From: RPQJ01 sp963754535
GTDB taxonomy: Bacteria; Pseudomonadota; Gammaproteobacteria; Steroidobacterales; Steroidobacteraceae
Length of the DNA stretch: 64,000 bases
Assembly (NCBI GenBank): GCA_963754535.1
Contig: CAVWGG010000006.1
Location: forward strand, 261,873 to 325,872
Direction of reading: 5' to 3'
Part shown: in pieces, positions 1 to 8,839 of the stretch
Position numbering within the stretch: the stretch's first letter is position 1
Layout: the number at the start of each line of letters is the position of its first letter
The notes under the pieces: generated by a model
Seen by the model: the letters and a program-made list of their open reading frames with translations, nothing else
Database searches by the model: none
What the model was told of the DNA's origin: nothing
Translations under genes and position numbers: made by a program

Positions 1-89
1 AGCAGCCGTCCCGCCTGCCGAACCCCGTCTCCGCCCCCTCGCCCTCCCCGCTTGTCCGCTAGACTCGCGCCAAACCCAAGGGAACCCCC

Positions 90-674
90 ATGACCTACCT
101 CGTTGCCGGCCTGCTGTTGTTTCTAGGCGTGCATTCGATCGCCATCCTTGCGCCGGCGTGGCGCGACGGCATGGCTGCGAAGCTCGGCGACGCGCCGTGG
201 AAGGCGATCTACTCCCTGGCCTCAGTCATCGGCTTCGTGATGCTCGTGCACGGGTATGGCCTTGCGCGCGCGGAACCGACGGTGCTCTACACGCCGCCGA
301 CGTGGCTGCGTCACGTTGCCGCGCTGCTCATGCTGCCGGTGTTTCCGCTGCTGCTGGCAACGTACCTGCCCGGCCGCATCAAGGCCGCCGTGAAGCATCC
401 GATGCTCACGGCCACCAAGGCCTGGGCGCTGTCACACCTGCTCGTCAACGGCAACGTCGCAGACGTGCTGCTGTTCGGCGGCTTCCTCGCCTGGGCGGTG
501 GCGGACCGCATCGCGGCCGGCAAGCGCGCCGTGCAGCGCAAGCCGATGGTCGCCGGCACGCCGTCGCGAATGAACGACGCGCTTGCGATCGTCGGCGGCC
601 TTGTCCTGTACGTCGTGGTGATCGCCTGGGCGCACCAGCGCTTCATCGGCGTGCCGCCGATGCTGCCGCACTGA
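90..674 (+). CDS. NnrU family membrane protein
   Basis: The 194-residue product is an integral membrane protein with about five hydrophobic segments. It opens with a short membrane helix containing GVHSIAILAPAWRD and carries the family-typical stretches around WKAIYSLAS, the HPML motif and WALSHLLVNGN. These match NnrU, a family first noted beside nitric oxide/nitrite reduction genes whose biochemical role is not settled. No denitrification gene is visible here, so a role in NO metabolism cannot be claimed. The ATG at 90 has an AAGGGAA ribosome site a few bases upstream. It is followed after 20 bases by the M20 peptidase gene on the same strand. Confidence 0.85.
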   Translation: MTYLVAGLLLFLGVHSIAILAPAWRDGMAAKLGDAPWKAIYSLASVIGFVMLVHGYGLARAEPTVLYTPPTWLRHVAALLMLPVFPLLLATYLPGRIKAAVKHPMLTATKAWALSHLLVNGNVADVLLFGGFLAWAVADRIAAGKRAVQRKPMVAGTPSRMNDALAIVGGLVLYVVVIAWAHQRFIGVPPMLPH

Positions 675-694
675 CCGGCAGCGAGGTTCCTCTC

Positions 695-1988
695 TTGATC
701 ATTGCCCCGCGATTTTCGTTCGTGTCGCTGTGCGTGCTGGCGCTGCTCACGGCCAGCCCGGCTCATGCGGCGCCGTCCGCCAGGGAAAAGCAGATCGTCG
801 TCGCCGTCGATCGACGCACCGACGCCGCGCTCGAACTGCTGGCCGAGACGGTGAACGTGCCCAGCGCCACGGAGAACCTCGCCGGGGTACGCACGGTGGG
901 TGCCATCTATGCCCGCGAATTCCGCGCACTCGGCTTCGAGACGCGCTGGGTCGAGGTGCCCGCGGAGATGAACCGCGCGGGGCATCTCATCGCAACCCAC
1001 CGGGGCAGGCCCGGCGGCCCACGACTGCTGCTGCTCGGTCACCTCGACACGGTCCTGCAGGGTGAGCCGTTCCGGCGGGACGGCAACCGGGCGTACGGCA
1101 CGGGATCGTCCGACATGAAGGGCGGCAACCTCGTCGCGCTCGAGGCCCTGCGCGCGCTGCACGCGACGGGGGCACCTCCGCGGCATGAACGTCACGGTCG
1201 TTTTCACGGGTGACGAAGAAGACCCGGGCTCGCCACAGCTCGTGACGCGTGAATCACTGCTGGCCGCGGCCGCGAATTCTGACATCGCCCTGGCCTTCGA
1301 GGGTTCGGCGCCCGGCAAGGCCGTCATCGGCCGCCGCGGCATCGGCTCATGGCGCCTGCACGTGACGGGTGTGCAGGGCCACTCGTCGGGGGTGTTCGGC
1401 GATGCGCGCGGCTACGGCGCAATCTTCGAGGCCGCACGCATCCTCGACCAGTTCCGGACCGGATTGCGCGAGCCGAACCTCACGTACAACCCGGCAGTGA
1501 TCGTGGGCGGCACGAACGTGACCTACGAGACCGCAACGAAGAGCGGCACTGCGCTGGGCAAGACCAACGTGATCCCGCGCGAAGTGCGCGTGGAAGGCGA
1601 CATCCGCTATCTCGGCGCTGCCCAGTTCGAATCGGCACGCGAGAAGATGCGCGCTATCGTCGCGGCGAACCTGCCGCAGACGTCGGCGGAAATCGTCGTC
1701 GAGAACGAGTATCCCTCGATGGCGCCGAATCCCGGCAGCGAACGCATCCTTGCGGTCCTCGATTCCGTGAGCCGCGATCTCGGCGCCGGACCCATCGTCG
1801 CGCAGCCGCCGATCGAGCGCGGCGCGGGTGACATCGCGTTCGTGTGCGGCGACGGCCGCCTCGCCTGCCTCGATGGCCTCGGCACGGACGGCGACAACGA
1901 TCACGCGCCGGGCGAGTACGTGCTGCTCGATTCACTGGCGCTGCAGGTGAAACGCGCCGCGCTGCTGATGCATCGACTGGCTCGCTGA
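695..1988 (+). pseudogene. Secreted M20-family metallopeptidase, frameshifted
   Basis: This is an M20 (glutamate carboxypeptidase-like) zinc exopeptidase. The first part reads from a TTG at 695 with a clear signal peptide (hydrophobic core LCVLALLTAS, cleavage near AHA-A), then the metal motifs GHLDTV and SSDMKGG. Near 1175 the frame breaks. The rest reads in another frame from about 1185 with GDEEDPGS, the dimerisation domain containing VQGHSSGVFG, and a terminal HAPGEYV. Removing one C in the run at 1175-1176 gives a continuous ALRGMNVTVVFTGDEE, so one extra base explains the break. The enzyme is expected to be exported and to trim peptides or acyl-amino acids, but its substrate cannot be read. 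A sequencing error is more likely than true inactivation. Confidence 0.85.
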
Positions 1989-2043
1989 TTCAATGTGCGG
2001 GGGCACGGATGCCGGCGGCCGCACGCTCGGCTAAGCTTCACCC

Positions 2044-2520
2044 ATGCTCAAGTCCACCGTTCGCGCGCTGCAGTCGATGCTCGACCGGCAGCGCATTCTC
2101 ACGCTCGCCGTGCAGACCGGGCAGGGCCCGTATGCCGGGCTGCTGCCGTTCGTTCCCGTGGCCGACCGGTCGGCCGTGCTGGTGCACGCGTCGAAGCTCG
2201 CACGACATACGCAGGGTCTGACGGCCGGAGCGCATGCCGGCATCCTGGTGCACGAGCAGGACGGGCCGGACAAGGACCCGTTGCAGATCGAGCGCTTGAT
2301 GTTCGACTGCACGGTGCAGCCGTTCGAACGCAAGAGTGCCGAGTGGGAGGCGGGCCGTGAGCTGTACCTCGCGCGCTTCCCCGACAGCCGCGTCACCTTC
2401 GGGCTCGGCGACTTCACGCTCTATCGGCTGCAGTTCGTCGCGGGCACGTATGTCGCAGGCTTCGGTCGCGCGATGGACATCGAACCGCGCGACATCCGGC
2501 GACTCGCAGAGTCAGCCTGA
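2044..2520 (+). CDS. HugZ-like pyridoxamine 5'-phosphate oxidase-family protein
   Basis: This 158-residue protein has the split-barrel flavin-binding fold of the PNPOx superfamily, closest in pattern to short HugZ-type proteins. The N-terminal strand segment RILTLAVQ, the GLLPFVPVAD and LVHASKLARHTQG blocks, and the C-terminal LGDFTLYRLQFVAGTYVAGFGRA are typical. In HugZ relatives the GDF...Y..Q....Y..GFGRA tail lies at the dimer interface. Some members degrade haem and many bind FMN, so the reaction here is not established. There is no convincing ribosome site before the ATG. The C-terminal haem-binding loop extension of true HugZ is not present, so haem oxygenase activity should not be assumed. 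Confidence 0.75.
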   Translation: MLKSTVRALQSMLDRQRILTLAVQTGQGPYAGLLPFVPVADRSAVLVHASKLARHTQGLTAGAHAGILVHEQDGPDKDPLQIERLMFDCTVQPFERKSAEWEAGRELYLARFPDSRVTFGLGDFTLYRLQFVAGTYVAGFGRAMDIEPRDIRRLAESA

Positions 2521-2543
2521 GTCGCTGCAGTGCCGGTGCTGGC

Positions 2544-2767
2544 GCTAGCCAGGCGCGCTTCTCGTATTCGATGATGCCACTGCACGCCCAGTGCGCCGTG
2601 GGGCCCGCATCCGGGACGCGCTCCAAAAACCGTGCGCGGCATGGACGCCGCGCCCGGAGCCCCCATGGACGGGTTTACGGCGTTATTTGGGCGCGTCCCG
2701 GATGCGGGTCCCACGGCGCACCGATGCCGTTATTCATCGTCGAACATGAGAAGCGCGCCTGGCCAGC
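2544..2767. repeat. Long imperfect inverted repeat
   Basis: Two arms of about 78 bases face each other across a loop of about 68 bases. The left arm (2544-2621) runs from GCTAGCCAGGCGCGCTTCTC to GTGCGCCGTGGGGCCCGCAT and on to CCGGGACGCGC. The reverse complement of the right arm (2690-2767) starts GCTGGCCAGGCGCGCTTCTC and ends GTGCGCCGTGGGACCCGCAT then CCGGGACGCGC. The outer 20 and inner 30 or so bases pair almost perfectly, while the middle is diverged. The loop contains a second short motif, CCCCCATGGACGGG. The element fills the gene-free stretch between the HugZ-like gene and the HicA-like gene and could fold into a large cruciform or a stem-loop shared by both convergent transcripts. No terminal transposase or coding capacity is visible. 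Confidence 0.8.
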
Positions 2768-2788
2768 GCACCACGCCACTGATCCGAC

Positions 2789-3067
2789 TCAGGAGTGACT
2801 CTGCTCGTACTGCGATGGCGTGCAGCGCGCGTGCGCCAGGTAGTCGCGCAAGTGGCGCATCGCGCTCTTGTCGAGCGTGTTGCCATGGTGCGGCCGGTGC
2901 AGGATGCCCTCGACGCCGTTCAACTTCACGCGCAGGCGCGCGCCTGAGAGCGGCTCGATCTCGGCGGCGAGGTGATGCAGCAGGGACTCGATCTCACGCC
3001 AGTGAATGTTGGCGCTGATCGGATCCTGAAAGATGGTCCGCAGCAGGCTTTCGTGCTTGTGACTCAC
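2789..3067 (-). CDS. HicA-like small protein (orphan)
   Basis: The 92-residue product starts at a GTG at 3067 behind a strong AGGGAGG site and reads SHKHESLLRTIFQDPI, then WREIESLLHHLAAEI, RLRVKLNGVEGILHRPH and a tail. The pattern of a W..IESLL helix followed by a beta strand with a G...HRPH ending matches the HicA dsRNA-binding-like fold, in which the conserved His is needed for mRNA interferase activity. HicA normally sits directly beside its antitoxin HicB. No HicB gene lies on either side, so this is an orphan or a domesticated family member. The in-frame extension further upstream overlaps the neighbouring ATPase gene and is not real. Confidence 0.75.
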   Translation of the reverse strand: MSHKHESLLRTIFQDPISANIHWREIESLLHHLAAEIEPLSGARLRVKLNGVEGILHRPHHGNTLDKSAMRHLRDYLAHARCTPSQYEQSHS

Positions 3068-3222
3068 GCAGGTCGCCTCCCTGAAGGTGCCGGCAACTGC
3101 AGCGAGCTTACCGCACGGTCCGCGAGGCGCGATGCGGGATAGTCGCGATGCTGCCAGGACGGCGCAGGCGCACAATCCCGTATCGGGCCGGATCTGCCGA
3201 TGCCCGTCTGCGGTTGGCCGAA

Positions 3223-6200
3223 ATGACCCAACGACGCTCCGTGGGTTGGCTTCCCTGGCTGCTTGGCGCCGCAGGCGTCGCCGCCGTCGTCTTCGTCGCG
3301 CTGCATGCCGCCGAAGAACGCGCGATCGTGAACCTGCTCCACGAAGCGCGCCCCATCTGGCTGATCCTCGCTCTGCTCCTGCAGGCCGCAACTTACCTGG
3401 CGCAGGCCGGCGTCTGGCGCGTCGTGCTGCAGCGTGCCGGCGCATCCTTGCCCTTCGCGCTGGCGTGCCGCCTGAGCCTGGCCAAGCTGTTTATCGACCA
3501 GGCCGTGCCGACCATGGGCGCGAGTGGCGCTGCGCTCGTCGCGCGCGCCCTGGGCAAGCAGGGGGTGGAACGCACCACGGTCATGTCGACCGTGGCGGTG
3601 GACGCCGCAACTTTCTACATCGCCTATGTCATCGACCTGGCCATTGCCCTGGCGTTCCTGGAGTGGGAAGGCCACGCGAGTCCGCTGATCGTCACGGCCG
3701 CCGTGCTGTTCCTGTGCTACGGGAGCGCGCTGGTCACGGCGGTCCTGTCGCTCACTCGCCGTCCGCCCGGGCGGTTGGCCGCAAGCCTGCAGAAATTGCC
3801 CGTGGTCGGCAGGCTCGTCGAACTGCTGCAACAGGGCAGTCCGCACCTTGTCCACGACCCGGCGCTGCTGGTCCGCGCGACGGCATTGCAGATGCTGATC
3901 ACGCTGCTCGATGCAACCACCGTCTGGATCCTGCTCAAATCGCTGGGGACCGACGCCAGCGCAGGCGCCGTGTTCGCGAGCTTCATGATCGCCTCGGTCA
4001 TGCGCAGCATCGGGTTCCTGCCCGGCGGGCTCGGCACTTTCGAAGCGGCTGCGGTGGGAGCGCTGGCGCTTGCCGGGGTGCCGATTGCAGCGGGCCTTTC
4101 GGCAACCTTGTTGTTCCGCGGCCTCAGCTTCTGGTTGCCGATGATCCCGGGGCTGGTGCTGTCCCATAAGTTCACCATCGAACGGACGGACCGCGCCGGC
4201 ACCGTCGATGCCTTGCCCTACTGGTCGCTTCCTGCGGCCGACGCCGTCGCGCAACTCTCCTCCACGCCCAATGGCCTGTCGTCGCCAGAAGCGGCCGGGC
4301 GACTGCAAAGCGTCGGACGAAACGCGATCGGTGAATTCGAAGGCTTTACGCGACTGGATGTCCTCTGGAACCAGTTGAAGAGCCCGTTGCTCCTGCTGCT
4401 GGTGTTCGCCGCGGCCGCATCGCTCGTCACCGGCGAATGGATCGACGCCGTCATCGTGATCGCCATCGTGCTGGCGAGCGCCGGCATTGGTTACTCACGT
4501 GAGTACCGGGCGCAGACGGCTGCCGAAGAATTGCGCGCCAAGGTGCAGGTTCACACGCAGGTGCTGCGCGACGGCGCGCCGTGCTCGGTGCCGCTCACCG
4601 AAGTCGTGCCTGGCGACGTTGCCCTGCTCTCGGCCGGCAGCGTCGTGCCGGCGGACAGCCTGCTGCTGGAGGCCACGGATTGCTTCGTCAACGAGGCGGT
4701 GCTCACCGGCGAAAGCTTTCCCGTGCAGAAGAAGCCAGGGACGATGACAGTCGCCGCGCCGCTGGCGAGGCGCTACAACTGCCTGCACCTCGGCACCAGC
4801 GTCCGCAGCGGCAGCGCCCGCTGTCTCGTCGTCGCGACGGGCGAGCGCACCGCCTTCGGCGCCATCGCACACCGGTTGAAGCTGCGCCCCCCGGAGACGG
4901 AGTTCGACCGCGGTATCCGGCACTTCGGCTACCTGCTCACATCGGCCATGACCGTCATGACGGTAGCCGTGCTGGTGATCAACCTGCTGCTTGGCCGCCC
5001 GCTGGTCGAGACGCTGCTGTTCTCGATCGCACTCGCCGTGGGCCTGAGCCCGGAACTGCTGCCGGCGATTCTCAGCATCAACCTGGCGCGGGGTGCGCGC
5101 AACATGGCCGTGCACGGCGTGCTGGTGCGGCGGCTCAATGCCATCGAGAACCTGGGCAGCATGGACGTTCTCTGCACCGACAAGACAGGCACCTTGACGG
5201 AAGGCGTTGTCCAGCTCGACGGCGCATGGGACGAGTCGGGGGCTCCGTCGACAGCGGTGATCGAGATCGCCGCGACCAATGCGGCGCTGCAGGCAGGCCT
5301 CGTCAACCCGCTGGACGAGGCGATCCAGAAGGCGCACCAACCCGATCTCGGCGGCGTCGAGAAGATCGCGGAGATTCCCTATGACTTCGTGCGCAAGCGC
5401 CTGAGCGTGATCGTGCGGCACGAGGATCGCACGCGCCTGCTCATGAAGGGAGCGGTCGACCCCGTATTGTCGGTCTGTGCGAGCCAGGCCAACGGGCAGC
5501 CGCTCGACGATGAAGCGCGCGAGCGGCTGCGTGAACGCGCGGCAGGCTGGAACAACCAGGGCATCCGGGTGCTCGCGGTCGCGACCCGCGAAATGTCGCC
5601 ACAGACGAGTTACGGCCGTGACGACGAGTCCGGCCTGACCTTCGCCGGCTTCCTGACGTTCCTGGACCGGCCGAAAGCCGGCGTCAGCGACACGCTTGTA
5701 CAACTCGGGCAGTTGGGCGTCGCCGTGAAGATCATCACGGGCGATTCCGCGGCAGTGGCGCAGCACGTGGCAACCAGCGTCGGGCTGCGCGCCGAGCGGA
5801 TGCTGACTGGCCTGCAACTCGACGAGCTGCACGATGACGCGCTCTGGCATGCGGCCGAGCAGACGGTGGTGTTCGCCGAGGTCGACCCGAACCAGAAGGA
5901 ACGCATCATCCTGGCGCTGAAGAAGACCGGACACGTCGTGGGCTTCCTCGGCGACGGCATCAACGACGCGCCTGCGATGCATGCGGCCGACACCAGCCTC
6001 AGCGTGGAGAGCGCGGTGGACGTGGCGCGCGAGGCAGCCGATTTCGTGCTGCTGGAACGCGACCTCGGCGTAATTCGACAGGGGATCGAGGAAGGCAGGC
6101 GTACATTCGCCAATACCCTCAAGTACATCCTCACGACGACGAGCGCCAACCTCGGCAACATGATCAGCATGGCGGTAGCTTCGCTGTTCCTGCCGTTCCT

Positions 6201-6918
6201 GCCGCTGCTCGCAGGCCAGATCCTGCTAAACAATTTCCTGTCGGACGTGCCGGCCGTCGGCCTCGCCAGCGACAGCGTGGATGCCGAACTGGTGGACCGG
6301 CCACGCCGGTGGGACATGCGCTTCCTCGGCCGCTTCATGGTCGAGTTCGGCTGCCTGAGTTCGCTGTTCGACTTCCTTACGTTCGGCCTGCTGCTGTGGG
6401 TCTTCACGGCGCCGCCGGATCTCTTCCGCACGGGTTGGTTCGTCGAGTCGCTGCTCACGGAACTCGTCATCGCTCTCGTGGTGCGAACGCAGCGCCCGTT
6501 CTGGCGCAGCCGCCCGGGCAACGCGCTGCTCTGGAGCTCGATCGGCGTGATGGCGCTGACCTTCGCCATCCCGTACCTGCCTTATGCGGCGCTGCTCGAC
6601 TTCACACCGCTACCGGCGGGCGTGATGCTGTCGCTGGCCGCAATTGCAGCCTTGTACGTCGTTGCAACCGAAGTCCTGAAAGCGGGCTTCTACCGACGCC
6701 AGGGGGCATGGAGCCCCGCTGGCGCCATCGCGCGCTTAGCTCAGCCACGGCCAACTGGCCGCGCTGGTAGTCGATCACGGCCTGCTGGATTTCCTGCGGC
6801 GTGTTCATCACGAACGGACCGTACTGGACCACCGGCTCGCCGATCGGCTTGCCTGCGAGCAGCAGCAGTCGCACGCCCTGCTCGCCCGCACGGATCCGCA
6901 CAGATCCGCCCGGCGTAA
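3223..6918 (+). CDS. Flippase-like (LPG synthase TM) domain fused to P3B Mg-type P-type ATPase
   Basis: Two membrane modules are joined in one frame. Residues about 5-320 form a multi-helix domain of the lysylphosphatidylglycerol-synthase-TM (flippase-like) family, with GGLGTFEAAAVGAL near its end. A linker of about 12 residues leads into a complete P-type ATPase starting at YWSLPAADAV. It has TGES at 495-498, the phosphorylation motif DKTGT with Asp653, GDGIND at 910-915, and helices GLSPELLPAILSINLARGA and NNFLSDVPAVGLASDSVD, which resemble MgtA/MgtB. Import of Mg2+ is the family-based guess. The open frame runs to 6918, but homology ends near 6700. One missing G in the run at 6702-6706 would place a stop at 6768-6770. 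An upstream ATG at 3148 is also in frame but less likely. Confidence 0.85.
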   Translation: MTQRRSVGWLPWLLGAAGVAAVVFVALHAAEERAIVNLLHEARPIWLILALLLQAATYLAQAGVWRVVLQRAGASLPFALACRLSLAKLFIDQAVPTMGASGAALVARALGKQGVERTTVMSTVAVDAATFYIAYVIDLAIALAFLEWEGHASPLIVTAAVLFLCYGSALVTAVLSLTRRPPGRLAASLQKLPVVGRLVELLQQGSPHLVHDPALLVRATALQMLITLLDATTVWILLKSLGTDASAGAVFASFMIASVMRSIGFLPGGLGTFEAAAVGALALAGVPIAAGLSATLLFRGLSFWLPMIPGLVLSHKFTIERTDRAGTVDALPYWSLPAADAVAQLSSTPNGLSSPEAAGRLQSVGRNAIGEFEGFTRLDVLWNQLKSPLLLLLVFAAAASLVTGEWIDAVIVIAIVLASAGIGYSREYRAQTAAEELRAKVQVHTQVLRDGAPCSVPLTEVVPGDVALLSAGSVVPADSLLLEATDCFVNEAVLTGESFPVQKKPGTMTVAAPLARRYNCLHLGTSVRSGSARCLVVATGERTAFGAIAHRLKLRPPETEFDRGIRHFGYLLTSAMTVMTVAVLVINLLLGRPLVETLLFSIALAVGLSPELLPAILSINLARGARNMAVHGVLVRRLNAIENLGSMDVLCTDKTGTLTEGVVQLDGAWDESGAPSTAVIEIAATNAALQAGLVNPLDEAIQKAHQPDLGGVEKIAEIPYDFVRKRLSVIVRHEDRTRLLMKGAVDPVLSVCASQANGQPLDDEARERLRERAAGWNNQGIRVLAVATREMSPQTSYGRDDESGLTFAGFLTFLDRPKAGVSDTLVQLGQLGVAVKIITGDSAAVAQHVATSVGLRAERMLTGLQLDELHDDALWHAAEQTVVFAEVDPNQKERIILALKKTGHVVGFLGDGINDAPAMHAADTSLSVESAVDVAREAADFVLLERDLGVIRQGIEEGRRTFANTLKYILTTTSANLGNMISMAVASLFLPFLPLLAGQILLNNFLSDVPAVGLASDSVDAELVDRPRRWDMRFLGRFMVEFGCLSSLFDFLTFGLLLWVFTAPPDLFRTGWFVESLLTELVIALVVRTQRPFWRSRPGNALLWSSIGVMALTFAIPYLPYAALLDFTPLPAGVMLSLAAIAALYVVATEVLKAGFYRRQGAWSPAGAIARLAQPRPTGRAGSRSRPAGFPAACSSRTDRTGPPARRSACLRAAAVARPARPHGSAQIRPA

Positions 6919-7600
6919 GCAGTCCCGCCGAACGGAACGGCAGCGGCCGGGCGTCGTCGCCGACCACCGCATCGCCTTCGTACACGTACAGGAACGTGTT
7001 GTGCGAAATCGGCGTCGGGATCGTGGCTTCGATGCCAGGCGGCAGGCGCACGTCGTAATACAGGGGTGCGGTGCTCAGCCCACCGATCGGCCCTGCCGTC
7101 TTCGCGCCACCTTGTTCAAACTCACCCGCAATGACGCGCAGTTCGCCGCCAGCCGCGAGCGCGACCGTCGGAATCTCGCGCGAAGGAATGTCGCGGTACG
7201 CCGCCGGCTTCATTTTTTCGCGCGCAGGCAGGTTGATCCACAGCTGGAACCCGCGCATGCGGCCTGCGGTCTGCTGCGGCATTTCCGAATGAATGATGCC
7301 GCGTGCCGCCGTCATCCACTGCACGTCGCCAGGCCCGAGGTCGCCGCGATTGCCGAAGCTGTCCTCGTGCCGCATGTGGCCGTCGAGCATGTACGTGACC
7401 GTCTCGAACCCGCGGTGCGGATGCGAGGGAAAACCGGCGAGGTAGTCGTCCGGGTCGTCCGAGAAGAACTCGTCGAGCATCAGGAACGGATCGAACCGCA
7501 GGTTCTGGCGGCTGCCGAGGCTGCGGCGCAGCTTGACGCCGGCGCCATCGGAGGCGGCCACGGATTCGATCACGGCCTGCAGCTTGCGCGAAGTGGTCAT
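6602..7600 (-). CDS. Pirin family protein
   Basis: This is a bicupin pirin-like protein. The N-terminal cupin has the metal-binding pattern HPHRGFETVTYMLDG (two His) with EDSFGNRG and, further on, GIIHSEMPQ. The C-terminal half carries SHNTFLYVYEGDA and ends around FVMNTPQEIQQAVIDYQRG. Pirins bind iron. Some act as quercetin 2,3-dioxygenases and others as redox-dependent regulators, so the role here is open. The ATG at 7600 follows AGGAGCAACC. The frame as sequenced runs to 6602, deep into the convergent ATPase gene. Adding one G at 6702-6706 would end it at 6690 and also correct the ATPase, so the true product is probably about 303 residues. It is followed upstream by doxX on the same strand. 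Confidence 0.88.
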   Translation of the reverse strand: MTTSRKLQAVIESVAASDGAGVKLRRSLGSRQNLRFDPFLMLDEFFSDDPDDYLAGFPSHPHRGFETVTYMLDGHMRHEDSFGNRGDLGPGDVQWMTAARGIIHSEMPQQTAGRMRGFQLWINLPAREKMKPAAYRDIPSREIPTVALAAGGELRVIAGEFEQGGAKTAGPIGGLSTAPLYYDVRLPPGIEATIPTPISHNTFLYVYEGDAVVGDDARPLPFRSAGLLTPGGSVRIRAGEQGVRLLLLAGKPIGEPVVQYGPFVMNTPQEIQQAVIDYQRGQLAVAELSARWRQRGSMPPGVGRSPLSGLRLQRRTRLQLRPATASRPPVAV

Positions 7601-7649
7601 GGTTGCTCCTGTCGTGAAACGGGATTGTAGCCAGTGCAGCGCTGAGCGA

Positions 7650-8066
7650 TCAGGCGCGCCCGCCTGCGGCGTCAGGTGCGGAAAGACGCTCGCGCTTCGC
7701 ATCGAGCGACCAGTCGCCCGCGCCGCGCGCGACGAGGAACAGGAACCCGCCGGCGACCGCCACGTTCTTGAGCAGCATGATCTGCTGCATCGGGTCGGCG
7801 CCGCCGTGGAAGATGAAGCCCGCGACCAGCGTGAAGCCCGCGAGTGCGGCGGCAACGAGCCGCGTCCGGTAGCCCACGACGATGGCGATGGCACCGAAAA
7901 TTTCCAGGGCAATGACCAACGGCAGCAACGCTCCCGGCACTCCCATCGACTGCATGTAGCCCTGCGTGCCGGCGTACCCTGAAATCTTGCCGATGCCGGC
8001 GATCAGAAACATCGCGGCGATCAGGACACGGCCTGCCAGGTCCGTCGTATTTTCCCAGGTCTTCAT
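7650..8066 (-). CDS. DoxX family membrane protein
   Basis: The 138-residue protein has four predicted membrane helices and the DoxX signature: GRVLIAAMFLIAGIGKI near the N-terminus, then YMQSMGVPG, ALEIFGAIAIVVGY and a third helix ending FHGGADPMQQIMLLKNVAVAGGFL. DoxX proteins are small quinone-associated membrane proteins often linked to oxidative stress or thiosulfate/sulfide handling. The cluster pirin–doxX–azoR is a common arrangement and suggests a role in handling electrophiles or quinones. The start has the ribosome site AAGAGGAACG. It lies 75 bases downstream of azoR on the same strand and may be co-transcribed with it. Confidence 0.88.
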   Translation of the reverse strand: MKTWENTTDLAGRVLIAAMFLIAGIGKISGYAGTQGYMQSMGVPGALLPLVIALEIFGAIAIVVGYRTRLVAAALAGFTLVAGFIFHGGADPMQQIMLLKNVAVAGGFLFLVARGAGDWSLDAKRERLSAPDAAGGRA

Positions 8067-8141
8067 CGTTCGTTCCTCTTTTGCAGAATTGGAAGTACTT
8101 GCTTGATCCGGCGCTGGACGAGCCCCGGATCGTCCGGTGCG

Positions 8142-8765
8142 TCAGGCGGCGAGTTGCTCGATACGCTTGCCGGCTTCGACCAGCGCCGCCGTGCGGCTTT
8201 CCTCACCCATCGCCAGGCCCTCGGCATAAATGAAATCGACGTCCGTGATGCCGATGAAGCCGAGGAACTGCCGGACATATGCGCTCTGCAGGTCACCGGG
8301 CGTCCCGGCGTAGCGGCCGCCGCGCGTCGCGATGACGTAGGCGCGCTTGCCGCGCAGCAGGCCCTCCGGACCGTTGGCCGTGTAGCGGAACGTCACCCCG
8401 GCGCGCGCGACGTGATCGAAGTACGCCTTGAGCGTCGATGGGATGCCGAAGTTGTACATGGGCAACCCGATGACGATGACGTCCGCCGCGGCCAGTTCGG
8501 CCACGAGCGCATCGGACTCGGCGGCAATGCCCGCCTGCTCGTGCGTGCGCTGCTCCGGGGCCGCGATGAGCGCGGTAAAGCGCTCGGCCGTCAGGTGCGG
8601 CAGGGGCGGGTTGGCGAGGTCACGCACGATGATGCTCGGCGATGCGTCGGTGGCACCCGCACTGCGATCGGCCAACGCCAGGGTCTCGATGAACTGGCTG
8701 GCCAGCCGCGAGGACAGGGAATCGGCGCCGTGGAGGCTGGAGTTCAACTGGAGGTAGGTTTTCAT
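8142..8765 (-). CDS. azoR: FMN-dependent NADH-azoreductase
   Basis: The 207-residue flavodoxin-fold enzyme matches AzoR in length and motifs: the N-terminal phosphate-binding loop YLQLNSSLHGADSLSS, the flavin segment GLPMYNFGIPSTLKAYFDHVARAG, RGGRYAG, and FLGFIGITDVDFIYAEGLA. AzoR reduces azo dyes, quinones and some nitro compounds using NADH and FMN in the cytoplasm. It is divergently transcribed from a LysR-type regulator, with a 108-base shared promoter region, and such an arrangement usually means the regulator controls it in response to a quinone or electrophile. doxX and pirin follow on the same strand. Confidence 0.92.
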   Translation of the reverse strand: MKTYLQLNSSLHGADSLSSRLASQFIETLALADRSAGATDASPSIIVRDLANPPLPHLTAERFTALIAAPEQRTHEQAGIAAESDALVAELAAADVIVIGLPMYNFGIPSTLKAYFDHVARAGVTFRYTANGPEGLLRGKRAYVIATRGGRYAGTPGDLQSAYVRQFLGFIGITDVDFIYAEGLAMGEESRTAALVEAGKRIEQLAA

Positions 8766-8839
8766 GTTCGTTCAGGACGTGTTCGGTGGTGAAGTCGACG
8801 GACGACAGTTTGCATCTATGAATTGAATTAAAAAGACGG

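Noticed and set aside
3064..4308. A 414-codon frame on the minus strand opposite the ATPase N-terminal domain
   Set aside because: It is Gln/Arg/His-rich, has no motif, and lies opposite a clear membrane domain.
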